64,000 bases of DNA from Lactobacillus sp. W8174 (GTDB taxonomy: Bacteria > Bacillota > Bacilli > Lactobacillales > Lactobacillaceae), in assembly GCF_016100975.1 (NCBI RefSeq), contig NZ_JACFRN010000002.1, forward strand, positions 210,656 through 274,655, written 5' to 3'. Each line of letters opens with the position of its first letter. Positions within the stretch are counted from its first letter, which is position 1. A program made the translations under genes and the position numbers. The notes beneath the pieces are model-generated. The model saw only the letters and a list, made by a program, of their open reading frames with translations. It was not told the origin of the DNA and searched no databases. Below are positions 17,409 through 25,583 of this stretch, one piece after another.

Positions 17409-17426
17409 CAATAGGAAGTGAGAGTA

Positions 17427-18740
17427 ATGTATGATTATCGTTATGAACCTCATCGTTTAATTTTTATGATTGATAACAAATCATTCTTTGCTAGTTGTGA
17501 GGCATTGCAATTAGGACTAAACCCGATGAAAGCTGTATTAGCGGTTGTTTCGCATCAGCCACATACAAATTACGGTTCGGGGCTAATTATGGCGGCTTCA
17601 CCTTTAGCGAAGAAAAAATATGGCTTAACCAATGTCATGCGGGTGCGCGATTTACCTGCAAAAAAAGATGCACCGGATCTCATTTTGGCAGAACCACATA
17701 TGAATTTATATATCAAACGTAGTATGCAGGTACTGGAGATTTTTCAGAAGTATGCAGCCGATGAAGATATCCATGTTTATTCAATTGATGAGAGCATGAT
17801 TGATATGACTAAATCATGGCGTTTGTTTGGGGATGATCCTTATCTGGTTGCACGCAAAATACAAGTTGAAATTAAAAATAAGATTGGTCTTTATACTACT
17901 TGCGGGATTGGAGAGAATCCCTTGCTGGCAAAACTGGCAATGGACATATCGGCCAAGCACCGCCGCTCAATGATTGATTACTGGCATTATATCGATGTAC
18001 CGGATACTATTTGGCAAATTAAAGATATGGAAGAAGTTTGGGGAATTGGCAAAAGAATAGCTGCCCGTTTGCGCCGTTTGCATATTAATAATATGTATGA
18101 ACTGGCACACACCGATCCAGCAATTTTAAAAAATGAGTTTGGCGTGATTGGCGAACAGTTATTTGCGATTAGCTGGGGAGTTGATCGCAGCATTATCAGT
18201 GAAGAATATTTTCCCATAATGAAAAATTACGGTAATTCTCAGATCTTAAACCGTGATTATACAAATCAGCGAGAAATTGAAATAGTTTTACGTGAAATTG
18301 GCGAGCAGGTAGGTGCCAGAATAAGGGCACATAGATTGCAAGCAGGCTGTATTAGCTTGTTTGTTGGCTTTTCTAAGTATGAACAAGATGGCAGTCGCAA
18401 AGGCTTTAACGTGCAGCAAAAAATTTGTCCCACTAACGATAATGATTTGTTGGTTGAAGAAATACTGGCACTTTTTCGTAAAAACTGGCGTGGAGAAACG
18501 GTCCGAGCCTTAGGAGTTAATTGTAGCCGCTTGACACCAGATAATTGTCAGCAACTAACCTTTTTTGTTCCCGCGACGCAGCAAATTAAAAAGCACACAA
18601 TAAATATAACTGTTGACAAAATTAGGAAAAAATATGGTTTTACCAGTTTAGTAAAAGCCTCAAGTCTGTCTAAGGGTGCAACGGCGATAAGGCGTAGCAG
18701 CCTAGTTGGTGGACACAATGGCGGAAATGCATATGAATGA
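17427..18740 (+). CDS. Y-family DNA polymerase (UvrX/UmuC-like)
   Basis: A 437-residue translesion polymerase. The palm has the first metal Asp in FMIDNKSFFASCE and the catalytic SIDESMIDMT. The little-finger/HhH part includes EEVWGIGKRIAARLRRL. Length and the missing C-terminal clamp motif fit the UvrX/YqjW branch rather than DinB. A GTG at 17418 is possible, but the ATG at 17427 after GGAAGTGAG is preferred. A YolD-like gene overlaps the end, as in other Gram-positive uvrX operons. Two LexA boxes lie in the promoter, so this is the SOS mutagenesis polymerase. Confidence 0.92.
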   Translation: MYDYRYEPHRLIFMIDNKSFFASCEALQLGLNPMKAVLAVVSHQPHTNYGSGLIMAASPLAKKKYGLTNVMRVRDLPAKKDAPDLILAEPHMNLYIKRSMQVLEIFQKYAADEDIHVYSIDESMIDMTKSWRLFGDDPYLVARKIQVEIKNKIGLYTTCGIGENPLLAKLAMDISAKHRRSMIDYWHYIDVPDTIWQIKDMEEVWGIGKRIAARLRRLHINNMYELAHTDPAILKNEFGVIGEQLFAISWGVDRSIISEEYFPIMKNYGNSQILNRDYTNQREIEIVLREIGEQVGARIRAHRLQAGCISLFVGFSKYEQDGSRKGFNVQQKICPTNDNDLLVEEILALFRKNWRGETVRALGVNCSRLTPDNCQQLTFFVPATQQIKKHTINITVDKIRKKYGFTSLVKASSLSKGATAIRRSSLVGGHNGGNAYE

Positions 18741-19089
18741 TTTTGATAAAGTAGTTCAAGATTTTTTTAAAAACTACCAAGATCGCAAAATGAAAAAGTG
18801 GCAGGGTTTCTTTTTGAGCGATCATACTATGGCAATTAATAAAGATAAGCAAAAGCGCAGCGTAAAGCACCCTGCTAAAGATACTATGAGTATAGAAGAC
18901 ATAAGCTTGCTGCTGCTTAAAGCATATGGCAATCACCGCATGGTCCATCTGCAGGTTAAAGTTATGAACAGTGATAATCAATTACCAGCTGATATCTGCG
19001 GCTTTGTCAATGGTTATAGTGAAGACGGCATTATTGTTGACGGTCAAAAAATTGCTTTAGAAGATATAAATAATGTTAGTGTAGATTAA
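18718..19089 (+). CDS. YolD-like family protein
   Basis: A 123-residue protein of the YolD family, whose genes commonly follow uvrX-type polymerases and may modulate them. The C-terminal half has the family pattern: VHLQVKVMNSD, ADICGFVNGYSEDGIIVDG and ALEDINNVSV. Candidate starts at 18706, 18718 and 18727 all overlap the polymerase gene. I choose 18718 because GGTGG lies just upstream. It should be co-transcribed with the polymerase from the LexA-type promoter. Confidence 0.85.
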   Translation: MAEMHMNDFDKVVQDFFKNYQDRKMKKWQGFFLSDHTMAINKDKQKRSVKHPAKDTMSIEDISLLLLKAYGNHRMVHLQVKVMNSDNQLPADICGFVNGYSEDGIIVDGQKIALEDINNVSVD

Positions 19090-19177
19090 GAAAAATTACC
19101 TTGATATTTTATATAGGTATCTTTTTTTGCTATAATATGGAACTTGTAAGGTACATAATAGTATAGAGGTAATTTTT

Positions 19178-19840
19178 GTGAATACACCAGCATCAAGGCA
19201 AGGCAACATCATACGCTATCTTATTTATTTCATTAGCTATTTGATGGTTGTCGGGGTGATTAAGTTAGTTACTGCTAATTCACCAATTCATATTTGGGAT
19301 CTAATCTTATTTGCAACTATCTCGTTAATGGTCTCACTGTTTTTTATTTATCGTTTTAATAGGGAACAACGCTTTTTTGACCGTAGTTTTGCGGGAACTT
19401 GGCTTAGCAACTTTGGCTTAATCGTTAGTTTGACTGCTGTGGTAACAGCATTGCGTATCAGTGTTTCCTGGTTGCAATCCTATGGCAGACTTAAATTATA
19501 TAATTTTCAAATTGCATATTTGCATCATGAAGGAGTAGCGACCTACTGGTTTTTAGTAGTTGCAATTGGCATCGTTTTACCAATACTGCAAGAATTTTTA
19601 ATTACCGGCTTTTTATTCAATTATGCTTTTAGGAGCAATACTGTTTCAGCTGCAATTCTAGGAATACTAACTTCAGGGCTTCTGTTTAGTTTACTTAATT
19701 GGCAAAGCTCACTGCCATTATTACTAATTAATATAATTTTTGGAGCCCTTTTTGCCTGGTCATACCTTTATACGCAAACCTTATGGATGCCGATTTATTT
19801 AGCAATTTTAAATGGGGTCCTCCTAATGATTATGACTTAA
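19178..19840 (+). CDS. CPBP-family membrane protein with lost catalytic motifs
   Basis: A 220-residue membrane protein with about six hydrophobic segments in the arrangement of the CPBP (Abi/CAAX-like) intramembrane proteases. The active-site motifs are altered. EExxxR reads QEFLIT, so the first Glu and the Arg are gone. FxxxH reads FSLLN, with His changed to Asn. The last motif HxxxN reads LAILN. I infer a non-proteolytic homologue, perhaps a binding or scaffolding protein. The start is a GTG after GAGG. It has its own short promoter region and a terminator. Confidence 0.75.
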   Translation: MNTPASRQGNIIRYLIYFISYLMVVGVIKLVTANSPIHIWDLILFATISLMVSLFFIYRFNREQRFFDRSFAGTWLSNFGLIVSLTAVVTALRISVSWLQSYGRLKLYNFQIAYLHHEGVATYWFLVVAIGIVLPILQEFLITGFLFNYAFRSNTVSAAILGILTSGLLFSLLNWQSSLPLLLINIIFGALFAWSYLYTQTLWMPIYLAILNGVLLMIMT

Positions 19841-19859
19841 AGTATTGAAATTAAAAAAA

Positions 19860-19895
19860 GAGTCAGAAAAAATTTCCTGACTCTTATTTTTTTAC
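19860..19895. terminator. Terminator between CPBP gene and surface-protein gene
   Basis: Stem GAGTCAG/CTGACTC (19860-19866, 19877-19883) with T-rich DNA on the right and A-rich DNA on the left, usable in both directions. Confidence 0.8.
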
Positions 19896-19907
19896 TTGTA
19901 ATATTTA

Positions 19908-21974
19908 TTAAAAGTTACTCATTTTGACGTATTGTTTTTTTCCTACGATATAATATAACTTCTGCTGGATCTTAACGGCTGCGCCATAAGTTCTAACTTT
20001 TTGCCCTTTCTTTAAGGCTTTACGCTGCAACTTTTTAGCTGCTTTACTGTAAACGTAGCTGTTGCGCCTGAGCTTGCGCTTAACACCTGAGACGTTAGTA
20101 GCCTTAATATAGTTATTTTGACCTAATTCGTAATACTTCTTGCCCTGAATAACTTTAGTACCATAAGTCCAAATAGTCTTGCCCGTAAAGTATTCGCCAG
20201 TTTTACGGCTACCATTTTGGTCGTACAGGTAGGAATTATGAAAAACTGTTCTCCTTACTGCAGTCCGGTTTGTGACGTTTTGCGAGTAAATATAGGTGAC
20301 ACTTTGCGGCCTATCAGTATAGAAACCAGTGGCATTATTTGGTCTTTGGGTCAAATTATAGCCAGTCAATTTTACTTCTTGCGTAAGATAACCATCTCCG
20401 ACGTTACCGGTTAGAACCCGATCAGGAGCAAGCTGCTGGCCATTTTCATCTTGGTAATGAACTGTAACGACTCCTTCTCCAATATAGTGGGAGCCGGTTT
20501 GTTTCGGTTTCTTAGCATAAATATAAGTAACCTCTTGAATTTGGTCAGAAAAAGTTCCTTTGGTGTTTGCCGGACTAGTTTTTAAAATATAGCCATTAAT
20601 GTCTTTGGCACTACTGGAATATGGATCACCACTGTTTCCAGTTAAAGCATTATCCGGAGCTATGCTTTTTCCTGATTCATCCAGAAAGTGCTCTATAACT
20701 GCAGAATTTGTTCTAACATAAGTATCATGATCTTGTGCACCTGTATATTTGGACATTAATTCCTTGGATGTCCAATGTTTACTGCCTTCAGGATGCTCCA
20801 TAGTGCCGCTGCCAACATTTAGCCAAAAGCCAGGTCTATCTAGTGCAGTATTTTTAAGAGAACAATTTGGCCCTAAAATTAAAGTATTCAAATTAGAAGC
20901 TCCGGCTAGCATGTAACTTTTCTTTGCAGAAAGCGTATTGAAATTACTGATATCCAAAGTTTTTAAGTTAATACAATTGCTAAACATAGCTGACATTTCA
21001 AGCACTTTAGCAGTATCAAAATTCTTAAGATCTAGGCTGGAAAGACTAGTACAATAGCCAAACATGTTAAACATACTGTTAACTTGAGAAGTATTAAAGC
21101 TGCTAAGATCTAAACTGGATAGATTGGTGCAATTATTAAACATGTTAGTCATTTCATTAACTTTGGTCGTATCAAAATTTTTAAGGGATAAGCTGGTAAG
21201 ACTTTTACAATTTTGAAACATTGCGTACATATTCCTAACGTTTCTGGTGTCAAAACTGCTTAAATCAAGTTGTTTTAACTTCTCACATCCACTAAACATT
21301 TGACTCATACTAGTAACTTGAGATGTATCAATATTTTCTAAACCTTCAATTTTAGTAGTGTAAGCAAGGTCAGAAAATATCCCGTTTGCTTTACCAATAA
21401 TTTTCAACGGACCATCAAACTTTAATGTTTCAGCGAGTCCGAATGTATTGGGAATATAGGGAATAAGTTGATCAGGATCAGTAATAGTCCCTCCTGAAAT
21501 AGTGCATACACGTGCATCAACATCAAGTGTTACTTTTAATCCGTCCCACTCACCAGTCATTACTGATTCAGGATCCTCTTCCTTAGCTAACATAGTTCCT
21601 GTTGAGGATTTTTGCGCATCTTTTATGTTTTGAACACTTGATGGCTGAAGTTGGTCTGCAGTATTAAGAGTAGGACTAGAATTTGTGCTAGTGGTGGCAC
21701 TGCTTTTTAATGGGTTAACATCTGTATTATTAGCAACATAAATATTAGTATTATTGCCTATATTCTTGTTTTTTAAGCTATTAGTATTTTGATAAAACTC
21801 TTTGTACTTATTTTTATGCTTATTAATTACTTCTCTTTTTGTAGTCAAGGGTTTAGTTACTGCAGTATCAGCTTTAATGACAGCAGGATTCATAGCAATT
21901 AAACCTAGAACTGCTGTAGCGACACTAGTTAATATTAATTTTTCTCTGCCGTGTAAATTAAATTTTGAATTCAT
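19908..21974 (-). CDS. Surface protein: BspA-type leucine-rich repeats, MucBP-like domains, SLAP anchor
   Basis: A 688-residue secreted protein. A Sec signal (LILTSVATAVLGLIAMNPAV, cut near AVIKADT) leads into a Ser/Asn/Thr-rich region. BspA/DUF285-type leucine-rich repeats follow at about residues 190-350 (LDLSSFDTRNVRNMYAMFQ and relatives, unit near 24). Two MucBP-like modules follow (residues about 426-490 and 504-562). Each has HYQDENG-like and VTYIY edges. The last 110 residues are SLAP-type repeats (NSYLYDQNGSR, NSYVYSKAAKK) that hold proteins to the wall without covalent linkage. There is no LPXTG. The architecture suggests adhesion to host mucus or other surfaces. Confidence 0.9.
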   Translation of the reverse strand: MNSKFNLHGREKLILTSVATAVLGLIAMNPAVIKADTAVTKPLTTKREVINKHKNKYKEFYQNTNSLKNKNIGNNTNIYVANNTDVNPLKSSATTSTNSSPTLNTADQLQPSSVQNIKDAQKSSTGTMLAKEEDPESVMTGEWDGLKVTLDVDARVCTISGGTITDPDQLIPYIPNTFGLAETLKFDGPLKIIGKANGIFSDLAYTTKIEGLENIDTSQVTSMSQMFSGCEKLKQLDLSSFDTRNVRNMYAMFQNCKSLTSLSLKNFDTTKVNEMTNMFNNCTNLSSLDLSSFNTSQVNSMFNMFGYCTSLSSLDLKNFDTAKVLEMSAMFSNCINLKTLDISNFNTLSAKKSYMLAGASNLNTLILGPNCSLKNTALDRPGFWLNVGSGTMEHPEGSKHWTSKELMSKYTGAQDHDTYVRTNSAVIEHFLDESGKSIAPDNALTGNSGDPYSSSAKDINGYILKTSPANTKGTFSDQIQEVTYIYAKKPKQTGSHYIGEGVVTVHYQDENGQQLAPDRVLTGNVGDGYLTQEVKLTGYNLTQRPNNATGFYTDRPQSVTYIYSQNVTNRTAVRRTVFHNSYLYDQNGSRKTGEYFTGKTIWTYGTKVIQGKKYYELGQNNYIKATNVSGVKRKLRRNSYVYSKAAKKLQRKALKKGQKVRTYGAAVKIQQKLYYIVGKKQYVKMSNF
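20930..21330 (-). repeat. Tandem leucine-rich-repeat coding units
   Basis: About five degenerate units of 72 bases encode the pattern L-x-x-L-(D/S)-L-x-x-F-(D/N)-T-x-x-V-x-x-M-x-x-M-F. They lie inside the surface-protein gene. Confidence 0.8.
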
Positions 21975-22173
21975 TATTATACCTTTTGATCTTACAAAAT
22001 TAAAACCAGAACCAAACTGACATTAATTTTAAAAATAATACCTAAATTTATATTAACACTAAATGATTGATAATTATACCAAAATAAATTAATATATATT
22101 TATAGTATATTTAAATATTATATAAACAAAACAGATATAATAGCCTTACATTAATAATTTGATAAACAAAAAA

Positions 22174-22200
22174 AGCAATAGCTAGTAAAGCCATTGCTTT
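22174..22200 (-). terminator. Terminator of tRNA-Gly
   Basis: Stem AGCAATGGC/GCTATTGCT read on the minus strand, with one wobble and a run of Ts. It lies directly downstream of the tRNA. Confidence 0.8.
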
Positions 22201-22207
22201 TTATTTA

Positions 22208-22278
22208 AGCGGATAGCGTGAATCGAACCCGCATCTTCAGCTTGGGAAGCTAACATTTTACCATTAAACTATACCCGC
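22208..22278 (-). tRNA. tRNA-Gly (CCC)
   Basis: A 71-base cloverleaf on the minus strand. The acceptor GCGGGTA/TATCCGC pairs with one wobble. The anticodon loop TTCCCAA on stem TTAGC/GCTGA gives anticodon CCC, reading GGG. The T arm has TTCGATT, but its stem GCGGG/CACGC holds one G-A mismatch. CCA is not encoded. Confidence 0.93.
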
Positions 22279-22464
22279 ATTACTCAAACAGTTTACCATG
22301 TTTCGTTTTCGAAACCAAGTTTTGTTTTTTAAAATTTTACAAGTAAGCTGCTAAGAGAAGAAAAATGTCCTAAAGTAATGTCATTTTTTAAGAGCTCTAG
22401 TCTCAATTTGCATAATAATAAATAGGAGCGAGAAGCTGTTTGAATTAATTTGGAGATATTGTTA

Positions 22465-23070
22465 TTACTTTTTAGGTGGTAACTTAACAGAATCAAGACT
22501 TAACTGGCTGCGATCAACTAAGGATGAAAAGTTCTGAAATAGCCATTGGCGCAGTTCAGCAGCCTGGAGAACTAAAGGCATCCGGTTATGAATTTCAGCG
22601 TAAGTCTTATTTGGCTGAGTAGTAACCATTGAAAAATGATCCTTTTGATAAATTCCGGCAATTAGTGTTAATGCACCCTTTGTATTCTTGAAACTGAAGC
22701 GTTCATGGTATGTATGACCATTTGCGGCAGAATAAGTATTATGTCCTGATTCAAAAAATTGGCTGGCAACAATAATACAACGAGATTTGGCAAAAGAAGA
22801 ATCCCACATTGACCGTTTTTCTTCAAAAAAGCGTTCAATTCGCGCATTAAATACAACTTTTTTGTGATCAAATGGACTAGGATAACCCCAAGATTTAGGC
22901 AACAATTGCAATTGATTATCTGTGTAGACTAGTACCGGGGCAATTCCCTTAGGAAAAATGCCCTGATTTTGAGGCAAATTGCTTGCCGGCTCTACTAGAG
23001 GCAAATTTAAGTCATTTACTAAGTATTTTTTAATTTCTGCTAAACTTGGCAGTTGAAATTGATTGCACAT
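22465..23070 (-). CDS. SRAP-family (HMCES/YedK-like) abasic-site protein
   Basis: A 201-residue SRAP protein, which shields abasic sites in single-stranded DNA by crosslinking through its Cys2. The start at 23070 gives Met-Cys (MCNQF), putting the reactive Cys at position 2 after Met removal. The upstream ATG at 23082 forms part of the GGAGG ribosome site and would bury that Cys. Other expected residues are present: Asn in FNARIE, Glu in QFFES and His in IHNRMP. It stands alone, divergent from trpS, with no LexA box visible upstream. Confidence 0.92.
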   Translation of the reverse strand: MCNQFQLPSLAEIKKYLVNDLNLPLVEPASNLPQNQGIFPKGIAPVLVYTDNQLQLLPKSWGYPSPFDHKKVVFNARIERFFEEKRSMWDSSFAKSRCIIVASQFFESGHNTYSAANGHTYHERFSFKNTKGALTLIAGIYQKDHFSMVTTQPNKTYAEIHNRMPLVLQAAELRQWLFQNFSSLVDRSQLSLDSVKLPPKK

Positions 23071-23163
23071 TTTTTCCTCCATGTTTAATCATTGCACGAT
23101 TTTTGGTAGAATTAATATAATTATCACATTAAAAAGATTTTAATTATTTAAGGAAGGTAAAGT

Positions 23164-24186
23164 ATGATGAAAAAGAAAGTTATCCTTACAGGTGACCGCC
23201 CAACAGGGAAATTGCATGTGGGACACTATATTGGCTCGTTAAAAAACAGGGTTAAATTGCAAAACTCAGGCGAATATCATCCATTTATCATGATAGCTGA
23301 TACACAAGCATTAACTGATAATGCGCGTAATCCTGAAAAAATCCAAAAAAGTTTAATTCAAGTAGCGCTGGACTATTTAGCAGTTGGCATCGATCCTGAA
23401 ATTTCTACAGTTTTTATTCAATCACAAATACCTGCCTTGTTTGAATTAACGGCCTATTATATGGATTTAGTTACAGTTAGCCGTTTGGAACGTAATCCGA
23501 CTGTTAAAGCTGAAATCAAGCAAAAGGGTTTTAATGATTCCATTCCCGTTGGCTTTTTAAATTATCCAGTGTCACAAGCAGCAGATATCACAGCCTTTAA
23601 AGCAACTTTGGTGCCGGTTGGTGATGATCAGGAGCCAATGCTAGAGCAGGCGCGTGAAATAGTGCGTACTTTTAACCGCGTTTATAACTGCAATGTATTA
23701 GTAGAACCAAAAGGTTACTTTCCAGAAAAGGGCGAAGGGCGCTTACCCGGATTAGATGGTAATGCCAAAATGTCTAAATCCTTAAATAATGCTATTTATC
23801 TTTCTGACGATGCCAAGACCGTTGAACAAAAGGTAATGTCAATGTATACTGATCCCCAGCACATTCATGTTGAAGATCCAGGCAAAGTTGAGGGTAACAC
23901 TGTCTTTACCTACCTTGATATTTTTGATCCTGACAAGGATAAGGTAGCGCAATTAAAAGAAGATTACCAAAAAGGCGGCTTGGGTGATGTCAAAATTAAG
24001 CGTTATTTAAATACAGTATTGGAAAAAGAACTGACTCCAATACGTGAACGGCGCGCTAAGTACGAACAGAATACATCTGCTGTCTATGATATGTTAATTG
24101 AGGGCTCTAAAAAAGCAAACGAAGTCGCAAACCAGACCTTACAGGAGGTAAGGGATGCAATCGGTTTGAATTATTTTAAGAGGTAA
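23164..24186 (+). CDS. trpS: Tryptophanyl-tRNA synthetase
   Basis: A 340-residue class I synthetase that charges tRNA-Trp. It shows the HIGH-type motif [11 protein letters not shown] and the KMSKS signature in [13 protein letters not shown]. Other family blocks include [11 protein letters not shown] and [17 protein letters not shown] precedes the ATG; a second ATG follows at once at 23167. Unlike tyrS, the short upstream region holds no T-box. The next gene begins four bases after its stop. Confidence 0.97.
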   Translation: MMKKKVILTGDRPTGKLHVGHYIGSLKNRVKLQNSGEYHPFIMIADTQALTDNARNPEKIQKSLIQVALDYLAVGIDPEISTVFIQSQIPALFELTAYYMDLVTVSRLERNPTVKAEIKQKGFNDSIPVGFLNYPVSQAADITAFKATLVPVGDDQEPMLEQAREIVRTFNRVYNCNVLVEPKGYFPEKGEGRLPGLDGNAKMSKSLNNAIYLSDDAKTVEQKVMSMYTDPQHIHVEDPGKVEGNTVFTYLDIFDPDKDKVAQLKEDYQKGGLGDVKIKRYLNTVLEKELTPIRERRAKYEQNTSAVYDMLIEGSKKANEVANQTLQEVRDAIGLNYFKR

Positions 24187-24190
24187 AAAA

Positions 24191-24670
24191 ATGCGTAAGC
24201 GAATTCCCTGGAAGCAGTACTTTATGATGCAGGCCCTAGTAATTGCTCAGCGCTCGACATGTGATCGGGCATTAGTGGGTAGTGTTTTAGTGAAAAAGAA
24301 TCGGATCATTGGCACAGGCTATAACGGTTCTGTTACGGGACAGCCTCATTGCGATGATGTTGGTCACCAACTGGTTGACGGGCACTGTGTGCGCACCATT
24401 CATTCTGAAATGAATTCACTGATCCAATGTGCACGTAACGGCGTTTCAACTGATGACACAGAAATTTATGTTACACACTTTCCCTGTTATAATTGTGCTA
24501 AAGCGTTAGTGCAGGCTGGAGTTAAAAAAATCAATTATTATTTTGATTACAATGACAGCCCACTTGCGATTAAACTTTTTAAAGATTGCGGGGTTCCTTA
24601 TGAACAAATTAAGATCGATCGGCAATATGTGGAGCAATTGGCCCATAAACTGGAAGACGCTGAAAACTAA
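24191..24670 (+). CDS. comEB: ComEB/dCMP-deaminase-family protein
   Basis: A 159-residue zinc-dependent deaminase of the cytidine/deoxycytidylate family. The zinc and proton-transfer residues are HSEMNSL (H and E) and HFPCYNCAKALV (two Cys). The N-terminal WKQYFMMQALVIAQRSTCDRA region is typical of dCMP deaminase, which makes dUMP for thymidylate synthesis. The gene name comes from competence loci, but no comEA or comEC lies nearby. It is co-directional with trpS and overlaps the next gene. Confidence 0.9.
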   Translation: MRKRIPWKQYFMMQALVIAQRSTCDRALVGSVLVKKNRIIGTGYNGSVTGQPHCDDVGHQLVDGHCVRTIHSEMNSLIQCARNGVSTDDTEIYVTHFPCYNCAKALVQAGVKKINYYFDYNDSPLAIKLFKDCGVPYEQIKIDRQYVEQLAHKLEDAEN

Positions 24671-25262
24671 ACTAGCATTATTTACTGCTTTAATTGGTAT
24701 TTTTCTAACAATGACCGGTTTTGCAAGTCCTAATATTAAAGATAACAGCAATCTGCTTGAGCGGGAAACCAGTAAATTAATTTTAGCGAAAAATGATCGT
24801 TATTTTCAGACTAGTGAGCAGCCACAAATTATTGTTAAAACGGTGAATCGGATTGATCACTTAACACCGGCAAAGTTAAATAAGTATAAGCGGACGGTTT
24901 TTATTGTTGTTGGCACTAAAAATAAAAAGCGCAATGTGCAAATTTACTCCAGTAAAGACCTGCACAGCGCATTTTCAGCCGATGTGCGCGGCAATATCAT
25001 TCGTTCACAATCCGATAAATTGCGCAGCACTAATAAAAAGAAATTTAATGAAGGATTGCGTTTTGTATTTAGAGCATGTGCCACTACTATTGATCAACGT
25101 TACCAATATTCACTGGATAAGTATGATTTGTCCAGTGATGAGCGAGCACAGCTTTCTCACCCTCACAGGTTGGCCCTGCCTATAGCCTTGGCGCTTGCTT
25201 TATTAATTGGCGGTTTGATTTATTTCTTCAAAAACAATTTGAACCTAAAAAAAGATAAATAA
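24600..25262 (+). CDS. Exported membrane protein with TPM-like domain
   Basis: About 220 residues: an N-terminal hydrophobic signal (LALFTALIGIFLTMTGFA), a soluble domain, and a C-terminal membrane anchor (LALPIALALALLIGGLIYFF) with a Lys/Asn-rich tail. The middle part (PQIIVKTVNRI, RTVFIVVGTKN, VQIYSSKDL, KKFNEGLRFVFRAC) resembles the TPM domain of unknown catalytic role. The start is uncertain: ATG 24600 (GGGG nearby) or ATG 24627, both within comEB, which implies translational coupling. I infer an extracytoplasmic domain tethered to the membrane. Confidence 0.65.
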   Translation: MNKLRSIGNMWSNWPINWKTLKTKLALFTALIGIFLTMTGFASPNIKDNSNLLERETSKLILAKNDRYFQTSEQPQIIVKTVNRIDHLTPAKLNKYKRTVFIVVGTKNKKRNVQIYSSKDLHSAFSADVRGNIIRSQSDKLRSTNKKKFNEGLRFVFRACATTIDQRYQYSLDKYDLSSDERAQLSHPHRLALPIALALALLIGGLIYFFKNNLNLKKDK

Positions 25263-25337
25263 AAAAAGATAAAAATGTTGACTTTATCATGTGTTATGTA
25301 TTACACTCACAATGCAAATTAAATAAACAACAAATAA

Positions 25338-25546
25338 ACTGTTAGGTGAGACTCCTACGTGAACAAATGCTATCGCCCGGAAACATCCAGAGATGCCAAC
25401 GGGTCAAATAGTTTTCGTCGATATAAGGCGAAAACCAGATAGCTAGCTGTAAGACTTACGTCACGTAGTGTTAAAACTGAACGATGAGTATAATAATACC
25501 TGTTGAAAAGGGACGCCAAGCGGTTAGCAAAGGCGGCCCTTTTTTA
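25338..25546 (+). promoter_or_regulatory. M-box (ykoK) Mg2+ riboswitch with terminator
   Basis: The leader carries M-box sequence marks: CTGTTAGGTGAGACTCCTAC at 25338-25357, GCTATCGCCCGGAAACATCC near 25369, GATGCCAACGGGT near 25393, and a late GTAAGACTTACGTCACGTAG block. A terminator follows (GGGACGCC at 25510-25517, GGCGGCCC at 25532-25539, then Ts). A -35 (TTGACT, 25278-25283) lies upstream. High Mg2+ should favour termination, so the Mg2+ ATPase downstream is made when Mg2+ is scarce. Confidence 0.93.
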
Positions 25547-25583
25547 GTTTGTTTGAATAATTCTGTGATGAGGAGTGGGGATA

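Noticed and set aside
22021-22207. A possible small gene between the LRR surface protein and tRNA-Gly
   Set aside because: Only AT-rich promoter-like sequence and the tRNA terminator are seen; no start with a ribosome site.
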